A DNA stretch of 62,901 nucleotides from Gammaproteobacteria bacterium (GCA_021773195.1 JAJFKN010000015.1:1-62901), one strand, 5' to 3'. Positions 27,119-35,500 are shown, counted from the stretch's first letter. The notes: a model not told the origin generated them from the letters alone. A program made the numbers and translations.

Positions 27119-27391
27119 ATGAGGTTAATATTATCATTACTTGCTGTTTTTATTCTGTTGTATTCAATGAATGTGTCTGCTCACGAAAAGCGAGCTTGTG
27201 GAGGTGGTTCTCTACCCGATTCTGAATATTTCGCTAAAGTTGCAATGGATACAATCTATCATGATGGGATTCATTCAGGTAAGTCTGTTCAACAGAGAGG
27301 ATGTTGTTCTTGGCATCAAGGTGTGTGTGGGTGCTCCAATGGTAGAGTAACTTGTTGTGACGGAACAGTTTCACCATCCTGTATGTGTTGA
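27119..27391 (+). CDS. small secreted cysteine-rich protein
   Basis: 90-residue precursor with a signal peptide (MRLILSLLAVFILLYSMNVSA). The C-terminal third contains eight cysteines in CCSWHQGVCGCSNGRVTCC, then DGTVSPSCMC. This 'CCS-H-GVCGC...CCDG-SPSC' signature is a recurrent small domain in proteobacterial secreted proteins, but its function is not known to me. Possibly a disulfide-stabilised toxin-like or binding protein. A GGGAGGA ribosome site lies upstream at about 27092; no obvious operon partner. Confidence 0.6.
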   Translation: MRLILSLLAVFILLYSMNVSAHEKRACGGGSLPDSEYFAKVAMDTIYHDGIHSGKSVQQRGCCSWHQGVCGCSNGRVTCCDGTVSPSCMC

Positions 27392-27513
27392 TACGTAAAT
27401 GCTGTAAAAAAACAGTCCAACACGCCTGAAATTATCTATTTTTCGTTGAGTTAGTTGTTCATGCTATAATGTCCAAACGACTTATGTTGTCTCATTGGCT
27501 TGGAGGTTATTTT

Positions 27514-27930
27514 ATGATTTTCATTAAAAATCTCTTGAGATATATGGTGTTGACTCCTATCTTATCCGTCATTTTTTTGCATGCACTGGCAGATGGTAAA
27601 AATGAATCTGATTTAAAGAAGTGTCTTGATGTATCAGGTGTCACAACACGTGGCATGGTGGATTGTTACAATAACTCTATTAAGTTTCAGGAAAAATCGA
27701 TAAAAATAAAGATTAATACTCTAAAAAAACTAATGCCAGCAGAAAATATATCTAAACTAGAATCTGTGAACTCACGAAAACCCCTTTTAATAAATGATCT
27801 CTGTGGGCTATATTTTTCATCCGAGTCTGGAACTGTTAGTTCAATTTCATTTGCAAGCTGCAAACTAAGTGCACTGAATAATTACTCAAATGAACTAAAC
27901 GGCCTGATAGATTTTTACTCCCCTCATTAA
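27514..27930 (+). CDS. LprI/DUF1311-like secreted protein
   Basis: Start at 27514 follows TGGAGG and gives a signal peptide ending near HALA-D; an earlier in-frame Met is less likely. In the mature part, four cysteines are arranged as in LprI-type (DUF1311) domains: CLDVSG, MVDCYNN, INDLCGLYF and FASCKLSAL, with a charged helix between. Members of this family inhibit lysozyme in mycobacteria or form small periplasmic modules. Length 138 residues is normal. The family call is by pattern only. Confidence 0.55.
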   Translation: MIFIKNLLRYMVLTPILSVIFLHALADGKNESDLKKCLDVSGVTTRGMVDCYNNSIKFQEKSIKIKINTLKKLMPAENISKLESVNSRKPLLINDLCGLYFSSESGTVSSISFASCKLSALNNYSNELNGLIDFYSPH

Positions 27931-28014
27931 CGACAAGCTTTCTAAGTCAAGTTGCTCAAAGAGTGGTGCGTTTATAAATATAAAGACAGGGTGGCAAGAT
28001 GCCAGCCCGCTTGA

Positions 28015-28533
28015 TTAATTCCAATGAAAAACATGCACACCTTGGTCGTCTTCTAGTGAGAAAAATGAATCAATGAAAATGTCTTTGCAGTATTGCTCAT
28101 AATCAATGTACGCCATTATGTACCCAGGTGTTGAATCACCATAGAGTTCACTGAAGAGTTCATGCGCAAAATCCATTTCGTTTGCGTAGCAACCAACGTA
28201 TTTGTTTTCTATAACCGATGTTGCCGATTCGACTCCAAAACCCTCATTAATAAGAAGTGCACCTACTTTTCCGTATTGTTCAAGGAATGTGGCAATGTCG
28301 TGTATTCGTTTTAGATCATCATATTCATTAATGGTGATGCCGAAAAAATCATTGGAATCATGAATGGCATATTCTTCTGCGCCGGCTATTGGGCTCTGCT
28401 CTAGCATATTTTGAATTTCTTTATCGATGCCATCAACGTCTAAGGTGGCATTAATCCAACAGCCATGCAAGATGCCCGCATTGTAAGACGCTAAACAAGC
28501 AACGTAAATTTTAGGGTTTAAGTTCGATTTCAT
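28015..28533 (-). CDS. ardA: antirestriction protein ArdA
   Basis: DNA-mimic protein that blocks type I restriction enzymes, protecting incoming element DNA. 172 residues: KIYVACLASYNAGILHGCWI at the start, SPIAGAEEYAIHDSNDFFGI in the first domain and a strongly acidic composition throughout, all hallmarks of ArdA. It is transcribed leftward; the DNA just upstream (28560-28690) is full of inverted repeats. ArdA and SSB are typical leading-region genes that enter the recipient first. Confidence 0.92.
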   Translation of the reverse strand: MKSNLNPKIYVACLASYNAGILHGCWINATLDVDGIDKEIQNMLEQSPIAGAEEYAIHDSNDFFGITINEYDDLKRIHDIATFLEQYGKVGALLINEGFGVESATSVIENKYVGCYANEMDFAHELFSELYGDSTPGYIMAYIDYEQYCKDIFIDSFFSLEDDQGVHVFHWN

Positions 28534-28577
28534 AATGAATCTCCTAAGTAAAATATAAAATATCAGTCATTCCGACT

Positions 28578-28690
28578 GCCTAGGAGGCGTAAGGCGATGC
28601 CCGCATGCAGCTTGACAAGGGTCACGCAGTGACTTGTGCAACCCTTACGAAGGTGACCGGTCATCGTAAACTGTGAGAGGTAGGAGGTAA
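28578..28690 (-). promoter_or_regulatory. inverted-repeat-rich region upstream of ardA
   Basis: Contains GCCTAGGAGGC (28578-28588), a composite hairpin with outer arms AAGGGT/ACCCTT and inner GTCAC/GTGAC around 28618-28648, and the 10-bp palindrome TGACCGGTCA. No good open frame covers it. It may hold the ardA promoter in a foldable, single-strand-active form (Frpo-like), as for leading-region genes of plasmids, or a recombination site. The words GCCTAGGAGGC, ATGCCCGC, GACAAG and CGCAGTGAC recur at 33784-33839 on the opposite strand. Confidence 0.45.
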
Positions 28691-28820
28691 AAAAATATAA
28701 AATTAGAATATTCTTTCTTTGATAATTAAAACAAATTGTATATAATATGGACCAAGGGATGTCTGCATTAACTTTATCTATGATTCCACTCTCAAGGGTC
28801 AGCAACATCCCTTTTCATGA

Positions 28821-30200
28821 CTAAGAGATAACTTTGATAAATGGATATGGGCTGTTATTTTTTTCAAGGTCATCATAGATTTGAGTTTTGCGCTCTGGAT
28901 AAAACCAGTGATCAAAGAATTGTGTTACATATTCATTAGTCAGGGTTACCCCAACTTTGGGCGTAATGTTGCCCGTATGCGCTTCATAGCAGCCTTGCCG
29001 ACTGTATTTTTCTATTAATTGAAGATCGTTAAACCAAAGATTGTCAGTAAATCCTAGATGATAAAACTGGTCATTAGGATAATCTTTTGGCTTTGGATCG
29101 ATTTTCACGAGATACATATCGGGCGTGAAATGATAGTTTTTCCCTTTAGTTAGATTGTTTGCGGGCCAAGCTGTAGAGTGTATATGTAAGAATGGGACGG
29201 AAAACCCTTTATTCCAAGCATAGTAGAGCGGCATGCCATATTTTTTATACTGGATAGTAGGCCAGGCTGAAGGCGCATCCAGCGCGATCCCTACTTTGAT
29301 GCCAAGTTGTTCAGCGTGATGACTTAACATGACACTGACCATGGCACCCATGGAGTGGCCTAACACCCCTAGACGATTTAAGTCCATTTTATTAATAATA
29401 GGGCCTTGTTTATTCATTGGTAGCGAGGCATTCTCTTGTTGTAGTTGAGTTAAATGCTGTATAGCAAAAACAGCATCCTTATAAACAGTTTTTTCAATGA
29501 GTGGGCTGACACCATGATTTGGTATAGTACTTAGTAAAGTGCGACCACCGGAGTATTTTACTACTTGGCTAATAAAATTATTATTCAGAGCAACAACGAT
29601 ATAGCCTTGGCTTGCGAGTTCTTCTGATACTATTGTATAGCCACCTGCTTCCAAATTGTAACCTGGTAAAAGAAGAATAACGGGGTAATTATTTTGTTGC
29701 TTGGATATGGGGAGGTCTGGAAACTCGTAACTATAGACTTTATTCATACTGACATGGGCTTGTGCATAAGAATTGATATATGACTGATGGCACAGTAAGC
29801 CGGTTGCAGTTAATGCTATGGATTTGTCCATAGAGGCTGCAGGGTCGTAGTGAGATAGGTAAGGTGGCTGTGTATCTGAGGGGTAGTACACTTTAACGCT
29901 GATTTCGCGAAATTTATCAGTTTGATTGCTGGGTCGAAAATCATAAGCCTTTTTAGTGAAGGGTTCTGCATTGCCATGTTCTACCCAGTAGTAGGTTTTG
30001 GTGCCAACGTAATAAGGTCCTGAAGGCTTAGGTAACATAAAGGCATAATCGCCCAGGCTAGTCGGCTGATTAGTAAACTGAGTACGGTTTCCCATGTATT
30101 TTTTCAACAACATATCATCTAAATGGTTATTGCTGTTAGCCATCACAGAGCATACAAATGCGGATAAAGCGATTAATAGAAAAGTTCTAATATAGGGCAT
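28821..30200 (-). CDS. secreted alpha/beta hydrolase, PAF-acetylhydrolase-like
   Basis: 459 residues with a signal peptide (about 1-21). The alpha/beta hydrolase core has ISVKVYYPSD, YPVILLLPGYN (oxyanion region), the nucleophile elbow LGHSMGAMVS, an acid in GIALDAPSAWP and a terminal FYHLGFTDN, where the His and Asp spacing is that of PAF acetylhydrolase isoform II-like enzymes. It probably hydrolyses short- or oxidised-chain acyl esters such as phospholipids outside the cytoplasm, a plausible host-interaction enzyme. Divergent from the LuxR-type gene, which may control it. Confidence 0.78.
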   Translation of the reverse strand: MPYIRTFLLIALSAFVCSVMANSNNHLDDMLLKKYMGNRTQFTNQPTSLGDYAFMLPKPSGPYYVGTKTYYWVEHGNAEPFTKKAYDFRPSNQTDKFREISVKVYYPSDTQPPYLSHYDPAASMDKSIALTATGLLCHQSYINSYAQAHVSMNKVYSYEFPDLPISKQQNNYPVILLLPGYNLEAGGYTIVSEELASQGYIVVALNNNFISQVVKYSGGRTLLSTIPNHGVSPLIEKTVYKDAVFAIQHLTQLQQENASLPMNKQGPIINKMDLNRLGVLGHSMGAMVSVMLSHHAEQLGIKVGIALDAPSAWPTIQYKKYGMPLYYAWNKGFSVPFLHIHSTAWPANNLTKGKNYHFTPDMYLVKIDPKPKDYPNDQFYHLGFTDNLWFNDLQLIEKYSRQGCYEAHTGNITPKVGVTLTNEYVTQFFDHWFYPERKTQIYDDLEKNNSPYPFIKVIS

Positions 30201-30355
30201 TGGTTCTTAATCCTGGCTCAAATTCAATGATGAAGCTTAAGCTCATTTTTTGCGATAAAACACCGCAAAACTACGGTAATAGCTGTTGTCTCATTGCCAT
30301 GGGCAAATGATTTATAAATTGATATGTCTTAGCCTCTGTGTTATATTTAGCCACC

Positions 30356-31168
30356 ATGAAAGCTTGCTTAAAAAACAAAACAAAGCCATTTTTCCAATAT
30401 ACTCAAGAAGTTAGTCAAATAACTAAGCCCCTGGCCGAGTGTGTTGGTTTGCAGCATTTCTCATTCAAGCGCACTTTTAAGGATAAAGGTAAGATTTACC
30501 TATTTAATCACCCAAGCTTTTATGAGCATTGGTTTGATAATGAATACTATCAGGTGAGTAACAAAGAAGAAGACATTAGCCAATACCAAGATTCTGTGGA
30601 ATTATGGGTATCACTGCCCGATCCTCACCGTTTATACGAGATGGCCAGGCAAGTTTTTGATATAGGCAATGGCCTCATTATTACTCGAAAAAATGAAAAT
30701 TATTGTGATTTTTTCTTTTTTGCTACTGATGCAAAAAATACAGGCATGAATAACTTTTATTTAACGCATTTAGACATATTGCAAAAATTCGTTGATTACT
30801 TCTATGAGGACACACAAAGCATAATTCAGAGAATAACCCCTGAAAGGTTGTTATTACCATCCCTTGGAAATGTCTCTGAATATGGTGGAACGGATGATTT
30901 TAGATCTGATGTTGCCTCATTGCTGCCTTTTATAGAGAGCAATACCACTAGAACGTTTGGTTACGATAAACTAACATCTCGCGAAATTGAATATTTGCCG
31001 TTTTTGACTAAAGGCTATAGTAATAAATTCATTGCTGCTCAGCTAAAATTATCTGAGAGAACAGTAGATGATTATATCGCTAATATTAAATATAAATTTA
31101 ATTGTAGGACGAAACAAGAACTGATCGCCAAGTTAGCTAAAATAGCCAACATTCATTTGTCGAACTAA
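30356..31168 (+). CDS. LuxR-family transcriptional regulator
   Basis: 270 residues from the ATG at 30356 (a GTG 18 bases earlier is possible). The N-terminal sensor-like domain has IYLFNHPSFYEHWFDNEYYQ, a pattern seen in many LuxR-type regulators of Legionella and Coxiella relatives. The C-terminus is a clear LuxR HTH: LTSREIEYLPFLTKGYSNKF, AAQLKLSERTVDDYIANI. The signal it senses is unknown. Divergently placed to the secreted hydrolase gene across a 155-bp gap, so it may regulate that gene. Confidence 0.82.
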   Translation: MKACLKNKTKPFFQYTQEVSQITKPLAECVGLQHFSFKRTFKDKGKIYLFNHPSFYEHWFDNEYYQVSNKEEDISQYQDSVELWVSLPDPHRLYEMARQVFDIGNGLIITRKNENYCDFFFFATDAKNTGMNNFYLTHLDILQKFVDYFYEDTQSIIQRITPERLLLPSLGNVSEYGGTDDFRSDVASLLPFIESNTTRTFGYDKLTSREIEYLPFLTKGYSNKFIAAQLKLSERTVDDYIANIKYKFNCRTKQELIAKLAKIANIHLSN

Positions 31169-31203
31169 GGTTCTAAAGGCCCTGATGATGATAAAAGCAT
31201 GCG

Positions 31204-31605
31204 TTATTCCCCTATACTTTTCTGACTGAGAAAACGAATAAACATAGCTCTGTCTTTGGTAATAGATTTAGGTGTTAATTCTTGATCCACAAAGAGTAGC
31301 CTTGGAAAATAACTAAACTGTTCAGAGAGCCTTGTACAGCCGATTAAGCTCTCTTTGTCAATGCCTAACTGAGGATTGATATCACTACAGTCTTTCTTTG
31401 CATAATCAATTGCTTCATCTTCATTATCAAATATGGCTGTATTATGGATATAGAAATCAGTGGTGAAGGTTTCTTCTGGGTTTGATTTTTCACAAGATAC
31501 CATAGTGAGACAGGGTAAATGTTGTGAATTCCAGGTTAGTACGCTGGCCTCAAACCAATAGTTAAAGGGGATATTCATGTGAAGTTTGCTTTGGTTCATT
31601 ATCAA
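31204..31605 (-). CDS. hypothetical protein
   Basis: 133 residues, cytoplasmic-looking, no signal peptide or membrane span. Features include FNYWFEASVLTWNSQHLPCL and IFDNEDEAIDYAKKDCSDIN. Unrecognised. Convergent with the LuxR-type gene (35 bp apart). A start at 31605 or one codon pair later (MIMNQ/MNQ) is possible. Confidence 0.5.
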   Translation of the reverse strand: MIMNQSKLHMNIPFNYWFEASVLTWNSQHLPCLTMVSCEKSNPEETFTTDFYIHNTAIFDNEDEAIDYAKKDCSDINPQLGIDKESLIGCTRLSEQFSYFPRLLFVDQELTPKSITKDRAMFIRFLSQKSIGE

Positions 31606-32045
31606 TCAGTCCTGGCCAGTGTATCTATTTTCGATATAGTATAAAGTTTAGCATAAACATTTTGTAATCATACCCCCAGATACCCCTTGCGCAGCAAATT
31701 TATTTAAGTTAGCCTGATTTTATTCATCAAGCATCACTGAGCCTTTGAAGTGGTGGCGTTCTTGACGTAGGTTCTGTGACAGTTTTTTACTGTTCACCCA
31801 CTAGGTATTTGATACCTTTCTTATTGATTGTTCTTTGCAGTCAACGATATATGTGTTGGAGTATTTCAAGCATATGTCCCATCTAGGTTGCTTTGCCCAT
31901 TGTGGCAAGCTGTCCAGTAAAAGCGGTATGAATGTACGTCCTAGGTGCTGCATTCGTTAAGTTTTTATTCTTTTCACCCAAAGGGGAACATTCTCCCCTC
32001 GGGTTGGTGTGTTTCCCTTTTTTTATTTAATTGAGGAAACAGACT
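31606..32045 (+). promoter_or_regulatory. gene-free leader region of ssb
   Basis: 440 bp with no supported gene. Visible structure: TTGACG at 31762 followed 17 bp later by TTTACT (weak promoter) with ACAGT/ACTGT around the -10; hairpin AGGTAT-TTG-ATACCT (31803-31817); and, just before the gene, AGGGGA/TCCCCT (31982-31999) followed by a T-rich stretch at 32011-32024. The last hairpin with its T run could act as an attenuator. Long structured leaders before ssb occur on conjugative elements. Confidence 0.4.
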
Positions 32046-32450
32046 ATGTTAGACAGTAACTATATGCAATTGATTGGCTATGCTGGCAGCAACCCCCAAG
32101 TGGTGCAAGCACCGCAACGGGAACCTTACTGCATTTTATCCTTAGCGGTAAATCGCAAGTGGAAGCATGGCGGCAAACAGCAGGAAAGCACCCAGTGGTT
32201 TCATGTGTTTTTCTACGGGAAGAGCGCATTACTATCTGGGGAGCGGATAGCCAAAGGTGATAAGCTTTGGGTTCGTGGGCAACTGCAAATACGCAAACGT
32301 ACCCATGATGATGGCACCACACAAGAGGAGCTGTATATCAAGGGTAATTTGTTTGACGTGCTGCAAAAGCCTGGTGATTTAAGCGAGTCCAATGCTAAGC
32401 CTACCACTCAGGCAGCAGCATTATCGGCATCCAATCCATGGCATCATTAG
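32046..32450 (+). CDS. ssb: single-stranded DNA-binding protein
   Basis: Coats single-stranded element DNA during transfer and replication. Start at 32046 is set by GAGGAAAC 7-8 nt upstream; the TTG at 32031 would place that site inside the gene. 134 residues with an OB fold: MQLIGYAGSNPQV, FSLAVNRKW-like CILSLAVNRKWKHGGK, TQWFHVFFYGKSA and a QLQIRKRTHDDG strand. The C-terminus ends in NPWHH rather than the usual acidic DDDIPF tip, as in several ICE-borne SSBs. A strong hairpin follows the stop. Confidence 0.93.
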   Translation: MLDSNYMQLIGYAGSNPQVVQAPQREPYCILSLAVNRKWKHGGKQQESTQWFHVFFYGKSALLSGERIAKGDKLWVRGQLQIRKRTHDDGTTQEELYIKGNLFDVLQKPGDLSESNAKPTTQAAALSASNPWHH

Positions 32451-32454
32451 TGAT

Positions 32455-32477
32455 AGCACCCTGCGGGGTGCTATTCT
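32455..32477 (+). terminator. hairpin after ssb, probable terminator
   Basis: AGCACCC and GGGTGCT form a perfect 7-bp stem with a 4-nt loop 5 bp after the ssb stop; the following sequence ATTCTTA is only modestly T-rich. Confidence 0.6.
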
Positions 32478-32563
32478 TAGTCAAAAATAATAAAAATTTA
32501 TTGTGGTGCTCCCAGTACAATTTCTTGTAAACTAACTAAGCTGAATACTAATGCGAGGTTAAT

Positions 32564-33805
32564 ATGTTTACAGAAAATACTGTGTTTATTTTAGGGGCCG
32601 GCGCTAGCAAACCTTATGGGTATCCTTTAGGAAGTGAGCTTATTAGTGAAATGATAGGCTGTATTTCCAAAGACGTTTTGTATTTGCCCGATGTATTACC
32701 CAAAATTAGCAATCAGGATCATAAACATTCAGGTAGCTTTTTTATATCATGTACGTTACCTGTTAAGAAGGCAAGCCGCATAGAAAAAGCAGGTGGTCGT
32801 ATTCAGGTAATTCCTGACAGGGTAGAATTTAATTTCTCCAACGGAACAAACGTGGATTTATGCCGAAAAAAATTAACTGACATCCCCGAATTAAAAGAAT
32901 TTAGGGATGTTTTAAATTCTCATAGGCCGTCCTCCATCGATTTATTTCTTAATAATAATCCTAGATTTAGCGATGTAGGGAAATTTATGATTGCTTATAC
33001 ATTGCTTCAATATGAAGATGAGGCCGGTGTTGTATCAAATACAGATGAAGATGGAAATAAAGAACTAGATAATTGGTATTCCGTATTGTTTGATGATATT
33101 TTATCCAGAGATGTGGGTAAGAAAATTAGCGACAATAAGCTGCAAATTGTGACTTTTAACTATGATGTTAGTTTAGAGTATTATCTTTTTAACCGCCTTA
33201 AAAACACTGAGAGCATAGGTGGGGATGAAGCAGAAAGTTTTATGGAACAGCTTAGTATTCATCATGTATATGGGGAAATATCAGATAATTATCAACAATA
33301 CGGAATTGGTAATTATGTGGATTTATACAACATAATCGAAAGAAAAGGCGATAAGCTGAAAGAAGGCGTTAAAAGAACAGTTCGCTTTCTTAGAGCAAAA
33401 CAGCTTTGTGATAAAATTAAACTGATTGATGAAGAAAGAGAATCAGAAGAGAGCTTGATTAAATCCAAATTAGACAACGCAGATACGATTGTAATTATTG
33501 GTTTTGGATTTGATAGAACCAATCTCAATCGATTAGGTTTTACGCAATCACTTAGTGGGAATCGAAAATTTTTAAAAGGAAAGACCATTAAATATTTGGA
33601 TTTTAATGGTGAAATGGGTGGCTTATCAAGACAGTTTGAAGAGCTGGGTGATGAAGATAGGGGCGATGGCATACTACCACCCTTTATAATTAAATCAACT
33701 GCCAATAAAATTAGCAGTGCATATAGTAAAGATTTTAAACTTTTTTTGCATGATATGCGTTTGATATCAGGCATGGGAGGTATGCCTCCTAGGCGTGGTT
33801 CATAA
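32564..33805 (+). CDS. SIR2-like domain protein, candidate anti-phage NADase
   Basis: 413 residues. The N-terminus VFILGAGASKPYGYPLGSEL is the NAD-binding entry of SIR2-like proteins; TFNYDVSLEYYL supplies the conserved Asn (about 199), HHVYG a catalytic His (about 234) and ADTIVIIGFGFDRTNL the C-terminal Rossmann segment. Proteins of this kind deplete NAD+ in abortive-infection systems; no partner gene is adjacent, so it may act alone. The last dozen residues (SGMGGMPPRRGS) look like read-through into the repeat-rich DNA that follows, as if the native 3' end had been replaced. Confidence 0.75.
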   Translation: MFTENTVFILGAGASKPYGYPLGSELISEMIGCISKDVLYLPDVLPKISNQDHKHSGSFFISCTLPVKKASRIEKAGGRIQVIPDRVEFNFSNGTNVDLCRKKLTDIPELKEFRDVLNSHRPSSIDLFLNNNPRFSDVGKFMIAYTLLQYEDEAGVVSNTDEDGNKELDNWYSVLFDDILSRDVGKKISDNKLQIVTFNYDVSLEYYLFNRLKNTESIGGDEAESFMEQLSIHHVYGEISDNYQQYGIGNYVDLYNIIERKGDKLKEGVKRTVRFLRAKQLCDKIKLIDEERESEESLIKSKLDNADTIVIIGFGFDRTNLNRLGFTQSLSGNRKFLKGKTIKYLDFNGEMGGLSRQFEELGDEDRGDGILPPFIIKSTANKISSAYSKDFKLFLHDMRLISGMGGMPPRRGS

Positions 33806-33814
33806 AAAGTTTGG

Positions 33815-33975
33815 CCTCGTCACTGCGGGCATACTTGTCCGTAGTGACGAGGACTGGGCCGAGTCCGCCGGATGAGGAACCATCCGGCTTTCGGGCCGTC
33901 GAGGGGTCGCGTGTCCAACGTGACGCCGAGAAGACCCGCCTGCGCTTGGCTTTTTGGATATGCCAAAAGCCAAGC
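33815..33975. other. cluster of consecutive hairpins (possible oriT, ssDNA origin or structured RNA)
   Basis: Within about 160 bp: a 14-bp stem with one G-T pair (CCTCGTCACTGCGG with CCGTAGTGACGAGG, 33815-33852); GGACT/AGTCC (33851-33866); a perfect GCCGGATG/CATCCGGC (33867-33888); nested GGGTC-GCGT/ACGC-GACCC (33904-33937); and GCTTGGCTTTTTGG/CCAAAAGCCAAGC (33944-33975). It is GC-rich amid AT-rich DNA and no frame is convincing. The position upstream of the second recombinase and downstream of ssb suits a DNA element that works when single-stranded. Confidence 0.6.
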
Positions 33976-34040
33976 CGCGGTTTGATACAAAATTAGCTAT
34001 TGAAATAATTCTTGTAATGACCCTTGTCATTCTACCATAT

Positions 34041-34250
34041 CCACGTTAACGTGGTGGCATAAATTATCGTGGTTCGCGATGTGAAATAATGAATAAGCGC
34101 TCAAAGCCAGGTAGTGAGTGCGGGATTCTATTCCTTGGTTCGTACAAGCGTTCTGCTTGTATGCTTATCTTAAGTCGTAAGACTATGCTCTCAGGCATCC
34201 TACTTAATCCATGCATGATCTTCGTGAATGGGTTCGTACATTCGTACGGT
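34041..34250. other. further inverted repeats upstream of the small gene and second recombinase
   Basis: Holds the perfect 14-bp palindrome CCACGTTAACGTGG (34041-34054), TACAAGC/GCTTGTA with a 5-nt loop (34143-34161), AGTC/GACT and ATGC/GCAT mini-hairpins, and CGTAC repeats near 34228-34240. A short frame across it is not protein-like. Together with the preceding hairpin cluster it makes the 33806-34280 gap the most repeat-dense gene-free region of the element. Confidence 0.5.
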
Positions 34251-34280
34251 ATTAGAAATCACGTTAGTTAAGGATGTTAT

Positions 34281-34478
34281 ATGTCAGAAGTAAACACTGA
34301 TAAGAAGGGGTACTACTTAACGAAGGAAAGCTTCAATAAGTTAGTGCAAATTCAAAACCGGGTGACGGATGAGGCGGATATGTCGCCGTCTTTTCGTCGT
34401 TTAGTCAATACTATTATAGAGGAGGTAAATATTGACGATATCGTAATCCATGCTGTTAAGACATTAGCAGTAGACTAG
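34281..34478 (+). CDS. small helical protein, possible DNA-binding accessory factor
   Basis: 65 residues: a charged start, the segment YYLTKESFNKLVQIQNRV and two predicted helices (SFRRLVNTIIEEVNIDDI). It could be a ribbon-helix-helix-like regulator ('K-LTKESF-KL' then SFRRLV), but this is only a resemblance. A probable ribosome site AAGGATG lies 7 nt upstream of the ATG. Encoded between the hairpin cluster and the second recombinase, so it may bind there. Confidence 0.5.
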   Translation: MSEVNTDKKGYYLTKESFNKLVQIQNRVTDEADMSPSFRRLVNTIIEEVNIDDIVIHAVKTLAVD

Positions 34479-34567
34479 TCCTTCATCTGTGATTAACACA
34501 GGTTGTTGCATTACGGTGTAGCAATAGAAGGCACAACACTAACCATTTACTGACTGGGCTGTGTACG

Positions 34568-35440
34568 ATGGGAGCCAAGAAGGATTTAATCCATTCCATA
34601 GATAGGCTTTTGGAGCAATACCGTAGTGGCAGCTATGCCACAAGGTATGATCGGAAGGCGTTGATGCATCAGTTTGCTAAAACACTGGTGGATGAGGGGT
34701 ATACCATTCGTAATATTCAAAAGCTAAAAGAGAAGCATATTCAAGCTGTAGTGAAAGTTTGGAAAGAAGAGGGATTGTCACCGGGTACCATGAAAAATCG
34801 GGCTGCTTCCATTCGACATGTCGCTAAATTAATTCGTAAGCCGGCCATTATGCCATCCAATGATGAATTGGGGTTACAACGGCGACGCTATGTCCCGGAA
34901 CATAATCGGGCAATTCACCATATGGATTTAGATAAAATTCCCAACGAGTTTATACGGGCCTCACTCGCTTTGCAGCAGGCCTTTGGGTTACGCCGAGAGG
35001 AGTCTCTAAAGATCAAACCTCAGATTGCTGATAGGGGTGATCACTTGGAATTAAAGGGGGCTTGGTGTAAAGGAGGGAGGCCCCGGCGCATCCCCATACT
35101 AACAGAGATGCAACGCATGGTTTTGGAAAAAGCCAAAGCTTTGGTGAAGCATCCTGGACATTCCATGATTCCAGTAAATAAACGGTACATCACCCATCGT
35201 CATTTATACGACAAACAGTGCCTAAGAGCAGACTTTAAGAACCTGCATGGTTTACGCCACGCCTACGCCCAATCGCGTTATAAAACCCTCACAGGATGGC
35301 AATCACCTATTGCTGGCGGGCCTAGCTACGGACAGCTGAATCCAGAGCAACGAATCATCGATCAATATGCGCGTATGACTATTTCGGAGGAGTTGGGCCA
35401 TGGACGGATTCAAATTACAATGAATTATTTGGGGAAATAA
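34568..35440 (+). CDS. second tyrosine recombinase (Integrase_1 / SAM_5 type)
   Basis: 290 residues with an N-terminal SAM-like core-binding domain and a complete catalytic set: Arg142/143 in AFGLRREES, Lys168 in WCKGGRPRR, His227-Arg230 in HGLRHAYAQ, His278 in EELGHGR and Tyr287 in TMNYLGK. This matches the 'integrase domain-containing' family (Phage_int_SAM_5 plus Integrase_1) common on PFGI-type elements and large plasmids. It is unlike the tRNA integrase in sequence. The hairpin cluster upstream and the 11-bp inverted repeats downstream are candidate substrates. A fragment of its relatives' C-terminus lies at 37521-37574. Confidence 0.82.
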   Translation: MGAKKDLIHSIDRLLEQYRSGSYATRYDRKALMHQFAKTLVDEGYTIRNIQKLKEKHIQAVVKVWKEEGLSPGTMKNRAASIRHVAKLIRKPAIMPSNDELGLQRRRYVPEHNRAIHHMDLDKIPNEFIRASLALQQAFGLRREESLKIKPQIADRGDHLELKGAWCKGGRPRRIPILTEMQRMVLEKAKALVKHPGHSMIPVNKRYITHRHLYDKQCLRADFKNLHGLRHAYAQSRYKTLTGWQSPIAGGPSYGQLNPEQRIIDQYARMTISEELGHGRIQITMNYLGK

Positions 35441-35500
35441 TAGTGTATGAAAAATAAAAGCAAGGTATTTGACCAAGCTTTGCCTCAAATTCAGTAAAAG

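Noticed and set aside
28563..28808. An 81-codon leftward frame upstream of ardA.
   Set aside because: It coincides with inverted repeats and shows no protein features.
33811..34271. Short frames on both strands in the repeat-rich gap before the small helical gene.
   Set aside because: Composition is not protein-like, they overlap perfect inverted repeats, and none has a ribosome site.
34089..34271. A 60-codon frame just before the small helical protein.
   Set aside because: It reads through hairpins and lacks a ribosome site or recognisable features.
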